DNA from: Phyllobacterium brassicacearum
GTDB taxonomy: Bacteria > Pseudomonadota > Alphaproteobacteria > Rhizobiales > Rhizobiaceae
Length of the DNA: 64,000 bases
Direction: 5' to 3'
NCBI RefSeq assembly: GCF_003010955.1
Contig: NZ_PGGO01000014.1
Span: 1-64,000, forward strand
The notes beneath the pieces were generated by a model. The model saw nothing but the letters and a program-made list of their open reading frames with translations. It had not been told where the DNA came from and ran no database searches. Below, in pieces: positions 9,933 through 19,170 of the stretch; within the stretch, counting starts at the first letter, position 1, and each line of letters opens with the position of its first letter. The translations under genes and the position numbers were made by a program.

Positions 9933-10952
9933 CTACGGCTTCTTCCCGGGAACCGGCACATCCTCAGGCAGATCGTCATCTTCCGGTGCATAGGCGGCAG
10001 CCGGAACGCCGGCCGCTGCAGGCTGTGCCACCTCTGTTCCGACACCATAGGTCACCTGATCGACCGATTTCGGCCCGGGTGCATTGAGTATCTGCGCGCA
10101 AATCTTCGGCAGATCCGAGAGCATCATGACCTTCGGCTTGACTGGCTTGGCGGGTTCCGGCGCCTTTTTCCAGGGCTCGTCGGTAAGCCACCAGGCAAGG
10201 GACTTGCCGCAACCATCATCGGCCCCGATCGGCTCTTGCGGCTTGCAGTTGGGCGAGCCCGGCTGGCATTTGATGCGTACATGGAAATGGTAATAGTGGC
10301 CCCAATAGGGGCGGATCTTTGCCATCCAGCTGCGGTCGCCCTGCACGCTGTCACACAATTTCTTCTTGATGCCGGGATGAACGAAGATGCGCTCAACCTC
10401 GGGGTAACGTGCGGCGCGCTTCAACAATGCCGTACGCGCCGGTGTCCATTTGTCTGGATCGACATAAAGCGTGTCGCCCTTGAGCATCGATGCAGCAGCT
10501 ACGTTCTCGCGCTCTTCGTCGGTAAAACGGTGTTTTGGCATCGGGGTCAGCCAGATATCCGCGTCGAGCCCGACCTGATGCGAGGCATGGCCAGTCAACA
10601 TCGGACCGCCGCGCGGCTGCGAGATGTCGCCAACCAGGAGACCCGGCCATCCATCCTTGGCCGCGGTGTCACGGGACAGCTTTTCCAGAAGGGCAATCAT
10701 GCGCGGGTGGCCCCAGCGCCGGTTGCGCGAAAGGCGCATAACCTGCCAGGCCGGTCCATCCACGGGCAGGGCGACACCGCCTGCCAGGCAGCCCTTGGAG
10801 TAAAAACCCGCCGATTGGGGTGCACTGACGGTCGGTAAGCTCTGTGCCCCGAACAATTGCTTGGCAGGTCCATTTTCGGCGATGGCGTCAACGGCACCGG
10901 TAAGCGCAATGAGTGCGCTGAGCGCGAAACGCAACAGGGTTTTTGGTTTCAT
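9933..10952 (-). CDS. mepA: penicillin-insensitive murein endopeptidase
   Basis: A periplasmic peptidoglycan DD-/LD-endopeptidase of the LAS metallopeptidase group. The 339-residue precursor begins with a signal peptide ([17 protein letters not shown], cleavage probably after AIA). Zinc-ligand motifs [14 protein letters not shown] and HYYHFHVR are present, and several cysteines after them match MepA disulfides. The last ~90 residues are rich in Pro, Glu and Lys and look like a low-complexity tail. It overlaps the upstream region of the plus-strand alcohol dehydrogenase gene, so the two are divergently transcribed. Confidence 0.93.
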   Translation of the reverse strand: MKPKTLLRFALSALIALTGAVDAIAENGPAKQLFGAQSLPTVSAPQSAGFYSKGCLAGGVALPVDGPAWQVMRLSRNRRWGHPRMIALLEKLSRDTAAKDGWPGLLVGDISQPRGGPMLTGHASHQVGLDADIWLTPMPKHRFTDEERENVAAASMLKGDTLYVDPDKWTPARTALLKRAARYPEVERIFVHPGIKKKLCDSVQGDRSWMAKIRPYWGHYYHFHVRIKCQPGSPNCKPQEPIGADDGCGKSLAWWLTDEPWKKAPEPAKPVKPKVMMLSDLPKICAQILNAPGPKSVDQVTYGVGTEVAQPAAAGVPAAAYAPEDDDLPEDVPVPGKKP

Positions 10953-11079
10953 GATCGCTGTCCCACAAGTGATCCTAGCGAATTTGCGCTGGGGATCGGG
11001 GCTTTATGATGGCCAGATTCGCCGGAAAGTCGCAATATGGAATGAAAGTCACAACCTGATTCGAACGGAACCCCTCGCC

Positions 11080-12120
11080 ATGAAAGCAATCATTTTCGAG
11101 CAATTCGGTCAGCCGCCGCGCCTGGCGGTCGTTGCAGATCCTGTGCCGGCCGATACGGGCGTTGTCATCAAGGTCGAGGCAACGGGGCTTTGCCGCAGCG
11201 ACTGGCACGGCTGGATGGGCCACGATCCCGATATCGTCCTGCCGCATGTTCCGGGCCACGAGCTTGCCGGAACCGTCCAGGCCATCGGCAAGCATGTCAC
11301 GCAATGGAAAATCGGCCAGCGTGTCACTGTGCCCTTCGTCGGCGGCTGCGGCCATTGTTTCGAGTGCAATTCCGGCAACCATCAGGTGTGCGAGCACCAG
11401 TTCCAGCCTGGCTTCACCGCCTGGGGCTCCTTCGCTGAGTATGTCGCGGTGGATTTCGCCGATACCAATCTCGTTGCACTGCCGGACTCGCTGGATTTCG
11501 CCACGGCGGCAAGCCTCGGCTGCCGCTTCGTCACATCGTTCCGCGCCATTGTCGATCAGGCCAAGGTCAAGCCCGGTGAGTGGGTGGCGGTGCATGGCTG
11601 TGGCGGCGTTGGCCTTTCGGCGATCATGATCGCTACGGCCATGGGTGCCAATGTCGTCGCAGTGGACCTCACCGAGGAGAAACTGTCCTTCGCCCGCGAA
11701 CTCGGCGCGGTAGCGACGGTCAATGGTGGGCAGACGCAGGATATTATCGGCGCGGTCAGGGAAATCACCAAGGGCGGAGCGCATGTCTCGATCGATGCGC
11801 TAGGCCACCCGTCGACCTGTTTCAATTCAGTCGCCAATCTGCGCCGCCGCGGCCGCCATGTGCAGGTTGGGCTGATGCTGGGCGACCATGCGCACGCCCC
11901 GATCCCGATGGACAAGGTCATCGCGCATGAACTCGAGATCTATGGCAGTCACGGCATGCAGGCCTTCCGCTACAAGGCGCTGATGGATATGCTGGAAACC
12001 GGCAAGCTCCAGCCGCAAAGACTGGTCGGCAAGGAGATTGCGTTGGAGGAGGCACCCGCGGCCCTGATGGCGATGGATCGTTTCGAGGGAACGGGCATCA
12101 ATGTGATCACGCGGTTTTAG
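11080..12120 (+). CDS. zinc-dependent alcohol dehydrogenase family protein
   Basis: A medium-chain dehydrogenase/reductase of 346 residues. Catalytic-zinc ligands fit [12 protein letters not shown] and the GHELAG histidine/glutamate pair; the structural zinc site is [16 protein letters not shown] with four cysteines. The nucleotide-binding fold has [18 protein letters not shown]. The start is the ATG at 11080 ([10 protein letters not shown]); the frame is open further upstream but that part overlaps the mepA start region. Substrate is unknown; the family includes alcohol, sorbitol and threonine dehydrogenases. Confidence 0.9.
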   Translation: MKAIIFEQFGQPPRLAVVADPVPADTGVVIKVEATGLCRSDWHGWMGHDPDIVLPHVPGHELAGTVQAIGKHVTQWKIGQRVTVPFVGGCGHCFECNSGNHQVCEHQFQPGFTAWGSFAEYVAVDFADTNLVALPDSLDFATAASLGCRFVTSFRAIVDQAKVKPGEWVAVHGCGGVGLSAIMIATAMGANVVAVDLTEEKLSFARELGAVATVNGGQTQDIIGAVREITKGGAHVSIDALGHPSTCFNSVANLRRRGRHVQVGLMLGDHAHAPIPMDKVIAHELEIYGSHGMQAFRYKALMDMLETGKLQPQRLVGKEIALEEAPAALMAMDRFEGTGINVITRF

Positions 12121-12131
12121 GCTGGCGGCTT

Positions 12132-13001
12132 TTACCGCCAGCTCCCGTCATACCACATGGCCGCGAAAGCCGTACCGTAATCCGGATAGCGGAAGGAGAA
12201 GCCGAGCTTCTTGATGCGCGCATTGGAAACGCGCTTGTTCTCGCCATAGAAGGAGCGCGCCATCGGTGTGAGCTGCGCGGATTCGAAATCGGACTCTGCC
12301 GGCGGTTCGATGCCCATCAGCTCAGCCGCATAGGCAACCACATCCTGCGGCGCCGCCGGCTCGTCGTCGGTGATGTTGAATATACCGGCTTCGTTGCGGG
12401 TGCTGAGGAAACGCAACGCGCCGGCGATATCATCGACATGAATGCGGTTGAAGACCTGGCCAGCCTTGTTGAGGCGGCGGGCCGTGCCATTGGAAAGGTT
12501 GACGAAGGCATTGCGCCCCGGCCCGTAAATGCCTGCTAGCCTCAAGATGGCGAGAGGTACGTTGCGCGTGTTGGCCAGTCTCTGCCAGCCCTGCTCTGCC
12601 TCGACGCGTTCCAGCGAGCGAGCGGAAACCGGATGGCATGGCGTCGTCTCGTCGACCCAGCCCCCCGCATGATTGCCATACACGCCGACAGTGGAAAGAT
12701 AGCCGATCCATTGCAGTTTCGGCATGGAGTGCCGGATCGTGTCGCCGAATTGCGCCACTACAGGGTCGCCGCTTTGCCCGGGTGAAGTCGAGATGACAAG
12801 GTGGGTGACGCTGGTAAGCGTATCGACAATTTCCTGCGAAGCATGGGTGCCGTGGAAGAGGAACGGGGTAATACCCTCCTTTTTGAGTTCCGAAAATTTG
12901 GCGCTGTCGCGTGTCGTCCCGCCGATGAAATCTGCTTGACCGGCGATGACTTTGGCAAAGGCGCGTGCCGAATAGCCGGCACCAAAGAGAAAAACGTTCA
13001 T
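12132..13001 (-). CDS. NAD(P)-dependent epimerase/dehydratase family protein (YeeZ-like SDR)
   Basis: An extended short-chain dehydrogenase fold of 289 residues. The dinucleotide motif LFGAGYSARAF is close to the GxGxxG pattern, with the first strand at the extreme N-terminus, so ATG at 13001 is preferred over one nine codons earlier. It has YLSTVGVYG and LRLAGIYGPGRN segments typical of the SDR family, but no strong YxxxK is visible, suggesting an atypical or non-catalytic member. Its start overlaps the queG stop by four bases, so the two are co-transcribed. Confidence 0.82.
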   Translation of the reverse strand: MNVFLFGAGYSARAFAKVIAGQADFIGGTTRDSAKFSELKKEGITPFLFHGTHASQEIVDTLTSVTHLVISTSPGQSGDPVVAQFGDTIRHSMPKLQWIGYLSTVGVYGNHAGGWVDETTPCHPVSARSLERVEAEQGWQRLANTRNVPLAILRLAGIYGPGRNAFVNLSNGTARRLNKAGQVFNRIHVDDIAGALRFLSTRNEAGIFNITDDEPAAPQDVVAYAAELMGIEPPAESDFESAQLTPMARSFYGENKRVSNARIKKLGFSFRYPDYGTAFAAMWYDGSWR

Positions 13002-14173
13002 TGTTGATTCTTCACAGCAATACGCCATTCGGTCAAGACATCAGCGTCACTCTCTTGTGCGATGTGACGCAGCTTCAGGGCGGCGAAATCGTCTCTACCC
13101 ATCAATTCACCCAGCGCCCATACGGCAGCACCGCGCACCAGCGGCGAGGGATCGGCGAGATGCGTCTCGATTGCCGCGACCAAGGCAGGCTCGCCCGAAT
13201 TGCCACAGGCGATCAGCACATTGCGAATAAATCGGTCGCGGCCGATGCGCTTGACAGGCGAGCCGGTGAAGAGGGTGCGGAATGTCGCATCGTCGAGCGT
13301 GAGCAGCGACGCAAGCGACGGCGAGCGGAGATCGTCGCGCGCCTGCAGCTTCGCCTCGCGTGCAGTTCCGGCAAACTTGTTCCACGGGCAGACCGCCAGG
13401 CAGTCGTCGCAGCCATAGATGCGGTTGCCCATGGCTTTGCGAAACTCCAGCGCAATCGGTCCTTTGTGCTCGATCGTCAGGTAGGAGATGCAGCGTCGGG
13501 CATCGAGCTGGTAGGGTGCGGGGAAGGCGCTGGTCGGGCAGATGTCGAGACAGGCATGACATGAGCCGCAATGATCGGACTCGCGCTCGTCCGCCGGCAG
13601 CTCCGCCGTGGTGAAGATCGTGCCGAGAAACAGCCACGAGCCGTGAGAACGGCTGACGAGATTGGTGTGCTTGCCCTGCCAGCCGAGCCCTGCCGCTTCG
13701 GCGAGGGGTTTTTCCATGACTGGAGCGGTATCGACGAACACTTTCAGGTTCTCGCCGGCGGCCCGGGAAGCGAAGCGGCTGGCGACGCCCTTGAGCTTGC
13801 CCTTGATGATGTCGTGGTAATCGCGGTTCTGCGCATAGACCGAAATCGCCGCCTTGTCTTTCTGCGCCAGAATATCCAGAGGGTCGCTATCAGGCCCGTA
13901 ATTCATGGCGAGCACGATGATCGAGCGCACCTCCGGCCACAATACCTCCGGGTTGGCCCGGCGCTCTTTCGTCTGCTGCATCCATTCCATACTGGCGTGC
14001 CGCCCGAGCGCCAGATACTGGCGCAGCCGCTCTTCGGCAAGGGGAATGGCATCGGGGCGGGTGATGGCAACGAGATCGAATCCAGCCGCGCGGGATTCCT
14101 CGAGGATGAACTGCTTCAGCCGTTGTGCGTTTGACGGAGAGCGCGATGCGTTATGTGCACCCGCGCCAAGCAT
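12998..14173 (-). CDS. queG: epoxyqueuosine reductase
   Basis: Performs the last step of queuosine synthesis in tRNA, reducing epoxyqueuosine with cobalamin and two [4Fe-4S] clusters. The 391-residue protein contains the ferredoxin-type motifs CGSCHACLDICPTSAF and CDDCLAVCPWNKF, then a C-terminal HEAT-like region (PLVRGAAVWALGELMG). The start is ATG 14173, which overlaps the GST stop codon as TGATG; an ATG-less upstream extension reads antisense into the GST gene. It forms a tight run with the GST upstream and the SDR downstream. Confidence 0.95.
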   Translation of the reverse strand: MLGAGAHNASRSPSNAQRLKQFILEESRAAGFDLVAITRPDAIPLAEERLRQYLALGRHASMEWMQQTKERRANPEVLWPEVRSIIVLAMNYGPDSDPLDILAQKDKAAISVYAQNRDYHDIIKGKLKGVASRFASRAAGENLKVFVDTAPVMEKPLAEAAGLGWQGKHTNLVSRSHGSWLFLGTIFTTAELPADERESDHCGSCHACLDICPTSAFPAPYQLDARRCISYLTIEHKGPIALEFRKAMGNRIYGCDDCLAVCPWNKFAGTAREAKLQARDDLRSPSLASLLTLDDATFRTLFTGSPVKRIGRDRFIRNVLIACGNSGEPALVAAIETHLADPSPLVRGAAVWALGELMGRDDFAALKLRHIAQESDADVLTEWRIAVKNQQ

Positions 14174-14865
14174 CAGAAATCCAGATCGCCATAATGCGAT
14201 GATGGTGGAAGGCCGCGTACCCGGTCGGCGAGCAGCGGACGGAAAGACGGGCGGGATTTCATCCTTGTGTACCAGTCGCGCGCCGCTCTGTATTCCGCCC
14301 ACTTGATCTCGCCAAGATAGTCAAGGATCGAGATGGAAGCGGCAGCAGCCATGTCGGCATAGCTCGGCGTCGGTCCTGCCAGCCAGTTGCGCGTTGCCGT
14401 CAGCCAGTCGATATATTTCATGTGCTGGGTAATATTGGCGCGGGCGGCACGAATCGCGGTCGAATCCGGTGCGCCGCCGCCTTGCTCCGGGGTCATGTGC
14501 AGTTTGAAGATGCGCTCGCGCGCCATGTGGCGGGTCACTTCATTCTCGAATTTGCTCAGGAACCAGTCGATCAGGCGGCGCACCTCGGCACGGCTCAGCG
14601 AATCCTCCGGGAACAGCCTGCGGCTGCGTTTCAGCGCACCGCGTGTCTCATCAATGTATTCGGCGATCACAGTGGAGCCGGAGATCGGCACATCGCCTTC
14701 TGCCAGAAGAACCGGCAGCGTGCCCGCTGGATTGAGCGCCAGAAACTCCTTGCGCCGTGCCCAGCTGTTCTCTTCGATCAACTCCACCTCAATGTCATAT
14801 TCATTGAGGATGAGTCGGGCATAACGCGAACCGGTGGACATGGGATGATGGAAGAGCGTCAACAT
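14173..14865 (-). CDS. glutathione S-transferase family protein
   Basis: A 230-residue cytosolic GST. The N-terminal thioredoxin-like domain (MLTLFHHPMSTGSRYARLIL, NPAGTLPVLL, and ISGSTVIAEYIDE, which binds glutathione) is followed by an all-helical domain. The Ser in the MSTGSRYAR stretch is a candidate catalytic residue. ATG 14865 puts the first beta-strand at the N-terminus, as usual. It is the first gene of the GST-queG-SDR run, divergent from uppP. Confidence 0.92.
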   Translation of the reverse strand: MLTLFHHPMSTGSRYARLILNEYDIEVELIEENSWARRKEFLALNPAGTLPVLLAEGDVPISGSTVIAEYIDETRGALKRSRRLFPEDSLSRAEVRRLIDWFLSKFENEVTRHMARERIFKLHMTPEQGGGAPDSTAIRAARANITQHMKYIDWLTATRNWLAGPTPSYADMAAAASISILDYLGEIKWAEYRAARDWYTRMKSRPSFRPLLADRVRGLPPSSHYGDLDF

Positions 14866-15025
14866 GGCAGGTGTATCTAAATCTTTCAAACTGGCATTTT
14901 CGTGGGCGTCAGCGTATTGCTCGATAAGCCTTTGAGTCTGCGCCAAACCTATAGGCGCAACCGCGGCACGAGACAAGAACTACACGTCATTGCCCGGTCC
15001 GGCATCACCATCGCGAGCTATAATC

Positions 15026-15832
15026 ATGGATTCACAGACGATTGTCGAAGCCCTTTTTCTTGGACTGCTGGAAGGGTTAACAGAGTTTATACCGGTCTCA
15101 TCCACCGGGCATCTGCTACTGGCCGGGCATTTTCTTGGCTTTGAATCCAATGGCAAAACCTTCGAGGTCCTGATCCAGCTTGGCGCGATCCTTGCGATCC
15201 TCTCCGTCTATTTCGGCCGTCTCGTGAAAATCGCGCGGAATCTTCCCAGCGACCCGAAGACGCGCCGTTTTGTGACGGGGGTGCTCGTCGCGTTCCTGCC
15301 GGCAGTCATTATCGGTGTGCTCGCCCATGACTTCATCAAGACGGTGCTGTTCGAAACGCCCATGCTGATCTGCGTGATGCTGATTATTGGCGGATTGATC
15401 CTGCTCTGGGTCGATCGGCTCGAATTGAAGCCGCGTTATACGAATGTCATGGAATATCCGCTGTCGCTTTGCCTGAAGATTGGCCTTATCCAATGCTTCG
15501 CCATGATCCCCGGCACGTCGCGCTCCGGTGCAACCATTGTGGGCGCGCTTCTGCTTGGTACGGACAAGCGGTCGGCGGCGGAGTTCTCGTTCTTCCTGGC
15601 GATGCCGACGATGGCCGGCGCCTTTGCCTATGATCTCTATAAGAACCGCCACATCCTGACCCTCAACGACGCGTCGTTGATCGTTGTCGGGTTTATCGCC
15701 GCGTTCTTCGCCGGTGTTTTCGTCGTGCGCTATCTGCTCGACTATGTCTCACGCCATGGCTTCGGCCTGTTCGCCTGGTGGCGGCTGGTCGTGGGCACAG
15801 TCGGACTGATCGCACTGATCCTGATGCGGTGA
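15026..15832 (+). CDS. uppP: undecaprenyl-diphosphatase
   Basis: Dephosphorylates undecaprenyl pyrophosphate to recycle the lipid carrier for peptidoglycan and other glycans; over-expression gives bacitracin resistance. The 268-residue multi-pass membrane protein has both family motifs: [17 protein letters not shown] near the N-terminus and [17 protein letters not shown] in the middle, which together form the active site. The start at ATG 15026 ([13 protein letters not shown]) fits the family better than the more upstream ATG at 14990. Confidence 0.96.
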   Translation: MDSQTIVEALFLGLLEGLTEFIPVSSTGHLLLAGHFLGFESNGKTFEVLIQLGAILAILSVYFGRLVKIARNLPSDPKTRRFVTGVLVAFLPAVIIGVLAHDFIKTVLFETPMLICVMLIIGGLILLWVDRLELKPRYTNVMEYPLSLCLKIGLIQCFAMIPGTSRSGATIVGALLLGTDKRSAAEFSFFLAMPTMAGAFAYDLYKNRHILTLNDASLIVVGFIAAFFAGVFVVRYLLDYVSRHGFGLFAWWRLVVGTVGLIALILMR

Positions 15833-15902
15833 TCTTTGTTCTGACTCTTTGTTTGACGCAATTCCGGACGGAAAACCGGGTTCCACTTTTCCTGGAGTTG
15901 CT

Positions 15903-16871
15903 CTAGACGGGTGTCTGGCTGGAATATTGTCCATGGCTCCGGAAGCGCCAGAGATAGGATGGCAGGATTGCCTCAATGGTCTGCGGATGGATGCCGATAC
16001 CTTCGAGCGTGCGCTGCTCGGCCTTGGCGGCATGGGACACGACATTGTCATGCTGCAGAAGCACGACCTGGTCCTTGGTCAACATTGGCTTCGGCAGATA
16101 GCCGAGGATCTTTCCCTGAATCTTTGCCACCCAGAACGGTATGGACACAAACAGGCGCTTGCGCCCCGTGACGCGTAAGACGGCCTCGAGGCACTGCTTG
16201 AAGGTCAGGACCTCGCTGCCGCCGAGCTCATAGGTTTGGCCGGGCGTCAGGGTGCCATCGACAGACCGGGCGATGACTTCGGCAACATCGCCGACATAGA
16301 CCGGCTGGAATTTGGTGTTGCCGCCGCCAATCAACGGCAGGAATGGCGACATGCGTGCCATGCTGCCAAATTTGTTGAAGAAATTGTCCTCGGGTCCAAA
16401 GACAATGGATGGGCGGATAATGACCGCCTCAGGTAGGATATCGCGAACCGCCGCTTCGGCCCGACCCTTGGTGCTGGCATAGGCAGAATGAGAACGCGGG
16501 TCGGCGCCAAGGGCGGACATGTGCGTTAGCGGTACCCCAGCGGCGCGGGCAGCCTCGGCGACGGCGCGCGCGCCAAAATCATGCACGGTGCTGAACTTCT
16601 GGCTGCCGCTTTCGAACAACAGGCCAACAAGATTGATGACATGGTCGGAACCCGCGACAGCGCGATCCACTGACCAGCGGTAGCGCAGATTCGCCTGGAC
16701 GGCCTGGATCTGACCGACACCGCCAAGGGGCTGCAGATGGAAGGCGAGATCTGGACGGCGTACGGCAACGCGTATGCGATAGCCGCGTTTTGCCAGCGCG
16801 CGCACCACGTGACGACCGATAAAGCCGGAGCCTCCGAAAACCGTGACGAGTTTTGGCTTTATGATTGTCAT
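15903..16871 (-). CDS. complex I NDUFA9-subunit-like NAD(P)H-binding protein
   Basis: A 322-residue atypical SDR. The motif VFGGSGFIGRHVVRALAKRGY binds the dinucleotide; IRPSIVFGPEDNFFNKF and the absence of a standard YxxxK pair match the NDUFA9-like family. In mitochondria the homologue is an accessory subunit of complex I; in alphaproteobacteria the gene is widespread but its role is not settled. A good Shine-Dalgarno (GGAGAG) precedes ATG 16871. The product may support respiratory or quinone functions; that is inferred from family only. Confidence 0.88.
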   Translation of the reverse strand: MTIIKPKLVTVFGGSGFIGRHVVRALAKRGYRIRVAVRRPDLAFHLQPLGGVGQIQAVQANLRYRWSVDRAVAGSDHVINLVGLLFESGSQKFSTVHDFGARAVAEAARAAGVPLTHMSALGADPRSHSAYASTKGRAEAAVRDILPEAVIIRPSIVFGPEDNFFNKFGSMARMSPFLPLIGGGNTKFQPVYVGDVAEVIARSVDGTLTPGQTYELGGSEVLTFKQCLEAVLRVTGRKRLFVSIPFWVAKIQGKILGYLPKPMLTKDQVVLLQHDNVVSHAAKAEQRTLEGIGIHPQTIEAILPSYLWRFRSHGQYSSQTPV

Positions 16872-17018
16872 CGAGCTCTCCTGTAGACTCTGGCCGACAT
16901 GCTTGGCGTATCATGAAATGCATGGCGCAACAGATGCTGTTTAATGCCTTTTCAAGGCAACGCAAAGGGCTGTTGGAAGGCAAATCTCGCGGCGCGTTGC
17001 CGCGCTGTCCCGATTCGG

Positions 17019-18056
17019 TCACGCGGACATGCGCAACATGATTTCGGCATTGAGGAGAATGCGCGAATCCTTTGGTAACTCCATGTTGGAGTCCTGATCC
17101 TCGCCGAGTTTGTCGAACAGGAGCCCTATCGCAAGGCGGCCGATCTCGTTGTAATTTTGCGCGACCGTCGTCAGGGGCGGGCACATGTAGCGCGACAGCG
17201 GCTGGTCGTCATGCCCGGCAACACGCAGGTCGCAGTCTTCGCCACGGCCTACTTTGAGCCCGGCCTGATAGGCAGCGGCGAGAACACCGTAAGCGATCCG
17301 GTCATTGGCACATAGCACTGTTTTCGTAGGAAACCCGCCCTCCCGCAGAATTCTGGCAGTCGTATCGAAGCCGTATTTTTCGAATTCCCAGTTCGCATGG
17401 GCTTCAGGCTCGATAAATCGGGGCTCGAGATTGAGGTTCCCCATGGCCTCGCCATAGGCCTCGCGGCGTTCAATGGCGTTGCTGTTGACCGAAGTCATGC
17501 CGAAGTAACATGGCTGGTCGCCGGAGCGGGTCAAATAGTCGACGATCAGCTTGAAACTCTGGCGGTTGTTGGTGCCGACGAATGGCGACGTGTCGTCGAG
17601 AGGGGAATCGATGTAGATGAGCGGAATGGATTCGCCAAGTTTGGCGAGTTTATCGTGATGCGATTGTACGCCGAGCGGGCCGATAATGGCGCCGGCAACA
17701 TTCATGGACTTGAATGTTTCGATGGCACGTTCTTCCAGTTCCGGCTTGCCATCCGAGCTCAGCACAAAGGCGAGATAGCCCGCCTGCTCGGCAATACCTT
17801 CGATACGCCGCGTGAGCGACATGTAAAATGGATCGGTCGAATTGGGGACAATAAGCCCGAGAATGTTGGTGCGGCGCCGATTGAGATTGACGGCGAAAAT
17901 ATTCGGACGGAAGCCGGATTGCTTAACGGCGGCATCTATGATCTCTCGCGTCTTCTTGCGCACCGAGTTCGGGTCGTTGAAATATTTTGACACGGTCGGA
18001 CGCGACAGCCCGACAAACAGGGAGAAATCCTCCATCGTCTTGATCGGCTTTTTCAC
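17019..18056 (-). CDS. LacI family transcriptional regulator
   Basis: A 345-residue repressor. The N-terminal helix-turn-helix (MEDFSLFVGLSRPTVSKYFND) and hinge helix precede a periplasmic-binding-protein-like sensor domain (ILGLIVPNSTDPFYMSLTRRI, CANDRIAYGVLAAA, PPLTTVAQNYNEIG). Such proteins usually control sugar uptake operons in response to a sugar ligand, but no transport or catabolic genes lie beside it, so the target is unknown. It is isolated between an NDUFA9-like gene and a 430-base gap. Confidence 0.92.
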   Translation of the reverse strand: MKKPIKTMEDFSLFVGLSRPTVSKYFNDPNSVRKKTREIIDAAVKQSGFRPNIFAVNLNRRRTNILGLIVPNSTDPFYMSLTRRIEGIAEQAGYLAFVLSSDGKPELEERAIETFKSMNVAGAIIGPLGVQSHHDKLAKLGESIPLIYIDSPLDDTSPFVGTNNRQSFKLIVDYLTRSGDQPCYFGMTSVNSNAIERREAYGEAMGNLNLEPRFIEPEAHANWEFEKYGFDTTARILREGGFPTKTVLCANDRIAYGVLAAAYQAGLKVGRGEDCDLRVAGHDDQPLSRYMCPPLTTVAQNYNEIGRLAIGLLFDKLGEDQDSNMELPKDSRILLNAEIMLRMSA

Positions 18057-18485
18057 CGCATGCTTTCCTTTTCACGATCGCTTCGCTCATTCCAACACCT
18101 GGCGGCACACCAGTCGCGGTACAGTGAAAGTCGCTCCGTAATCATCGCTGAATATTGTGCCGGCGCAATACATCTTCTGATTGACAGCACTCCTCCTGGC
18201 AGTTGAAAATTTACAGGCTCGCTCGCGCGCGTCAATAATCCATTTTGCTTGTATTAATTTTCCGGCGCAGCAGACTGCGCGTTCCGATCTCGGTGAGCAG
18301 TCCGGATGGCCATCCAGTTGGCTACTCGCTTCGTGATTTAAGTTTACGCGTGCAAACTTGCTCGAATCTGACCTGATCGGCCCAACGGCAGGATTCCAAG
18401 TTCGCGACGGGAATTTGCATCGCCATGATACATCAGTAGCATGGTCGCTCTGATCGTCAGTTGAAACAATGACAAGGAATGTGCA
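18057..18485. other. non-coding gap between LacI regulator and membrane protein
   Basis: About 430 bases separating divergent genes. It should hold both promoters. I saw no recognisable RNA gene, palindromic operator of notable length or coding sequence with good context. Confidence 0.4.
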
Positions 18486-19073
18486 ATGGAAGGCGGTATT
18501 CCGAATCCCGAGGTATTTACCCATGTCCGGGTCATCATCGGTATCGTCCTGGGCTTGAGTATTTCTCGTCTATTGACCGGTGTTGCCCGCATCATCCAGC
18601 ATCCGCAGCGCAAGAATATCTATGCCGTTCATCTTGGCTGGGTATTTTTCATGCTTCTCACGGTGGCGCATTTCTGGTGGTACGAATTTTACCTGCACCA
18701 ACTGGTGACCTGGAAATTCGAGGCCTATCTCTTCGTTATTTTCTTCGCGAGTTTGCATTTCCTCGCCTGCGCAATGCTTTTTCCGGACAGCATGGAAGGC
18801 TATTCCGGCTATGAAGATTATTTCATGTCACGAAGGACTTGGCTCTTCGGCATTTTGATATCGATTTTCCTTGCGGACATCATCGACACGGCCATGAAAG
18901 GCATGGAACATTTCCGTTCGCTCGGCTCTGAATACCCCTTCCGCAACCTGTTTCTGATCCTGCTCTTCGGGCTGGGGATCTTTGTTCGCCGGCAAAGAGT
19001 GCAGCTTGCCCTGGTCATTGTGGCGCTTGTCACACAGATCGCATTCATCCTGATCCAGTTCGATACGATCTGA
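18486..19073 (+). CDS. hypothetical multi-pass membrane protein
   Basis: A 195-residue protein with five or six hydrophobic segments, several rich in aromatic residues (WVFFMLLTVAHFWWYEFYLHQL). I do not recognise the family. It is preceded by AAGGAATGTGCA before ATG, a weak ribosome site, and is followed by a strong bidirectional terminator shared with convergent rpsA. Composition and codon use look like the flanking core genes. Confidence 0.75.
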   Translation: MEGGIPNPEVFTHVRVIIGIVLGLSISRLLTGVARIIQHPQRKNIYAVHLGWVFFMLLTVAHFWWYEFYLHQLVTWKFEAYLFVIFFASLHFLACAMLFPDSMEGYSGYEDYFMSRRTWLFGILISIFLADIIDTAMKGMEHFRSLGSEYPFRNLFLILLFGLGIFVRRQRVQLALVIVALVTQIAFILIQFDTI

Positions 19074-19117
19074 ACGAAGCGAACGCGCTTTCGTCGTAGG
19101 AGCTGCCGGCCAAAGAA

Positions 19118-19145
19118 AAACCCGCCGGCTTGCACCGGCGGGTTT
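19118..19145. terminator. bidirectional terminator between membrane protein gene and rpsA
   Basis: Perfect inverted repeat with 11-base arms (AAACCCGCCGG / CCGGCGGGTTT) around a six-base loop, with T-rich sequence on both sides. It can end transcripts arriving from both convergent genes. Confidence 0.88.
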
Positions 19146-19170
19146 CGATTTTTCGAAGGCGGAAAGAAAC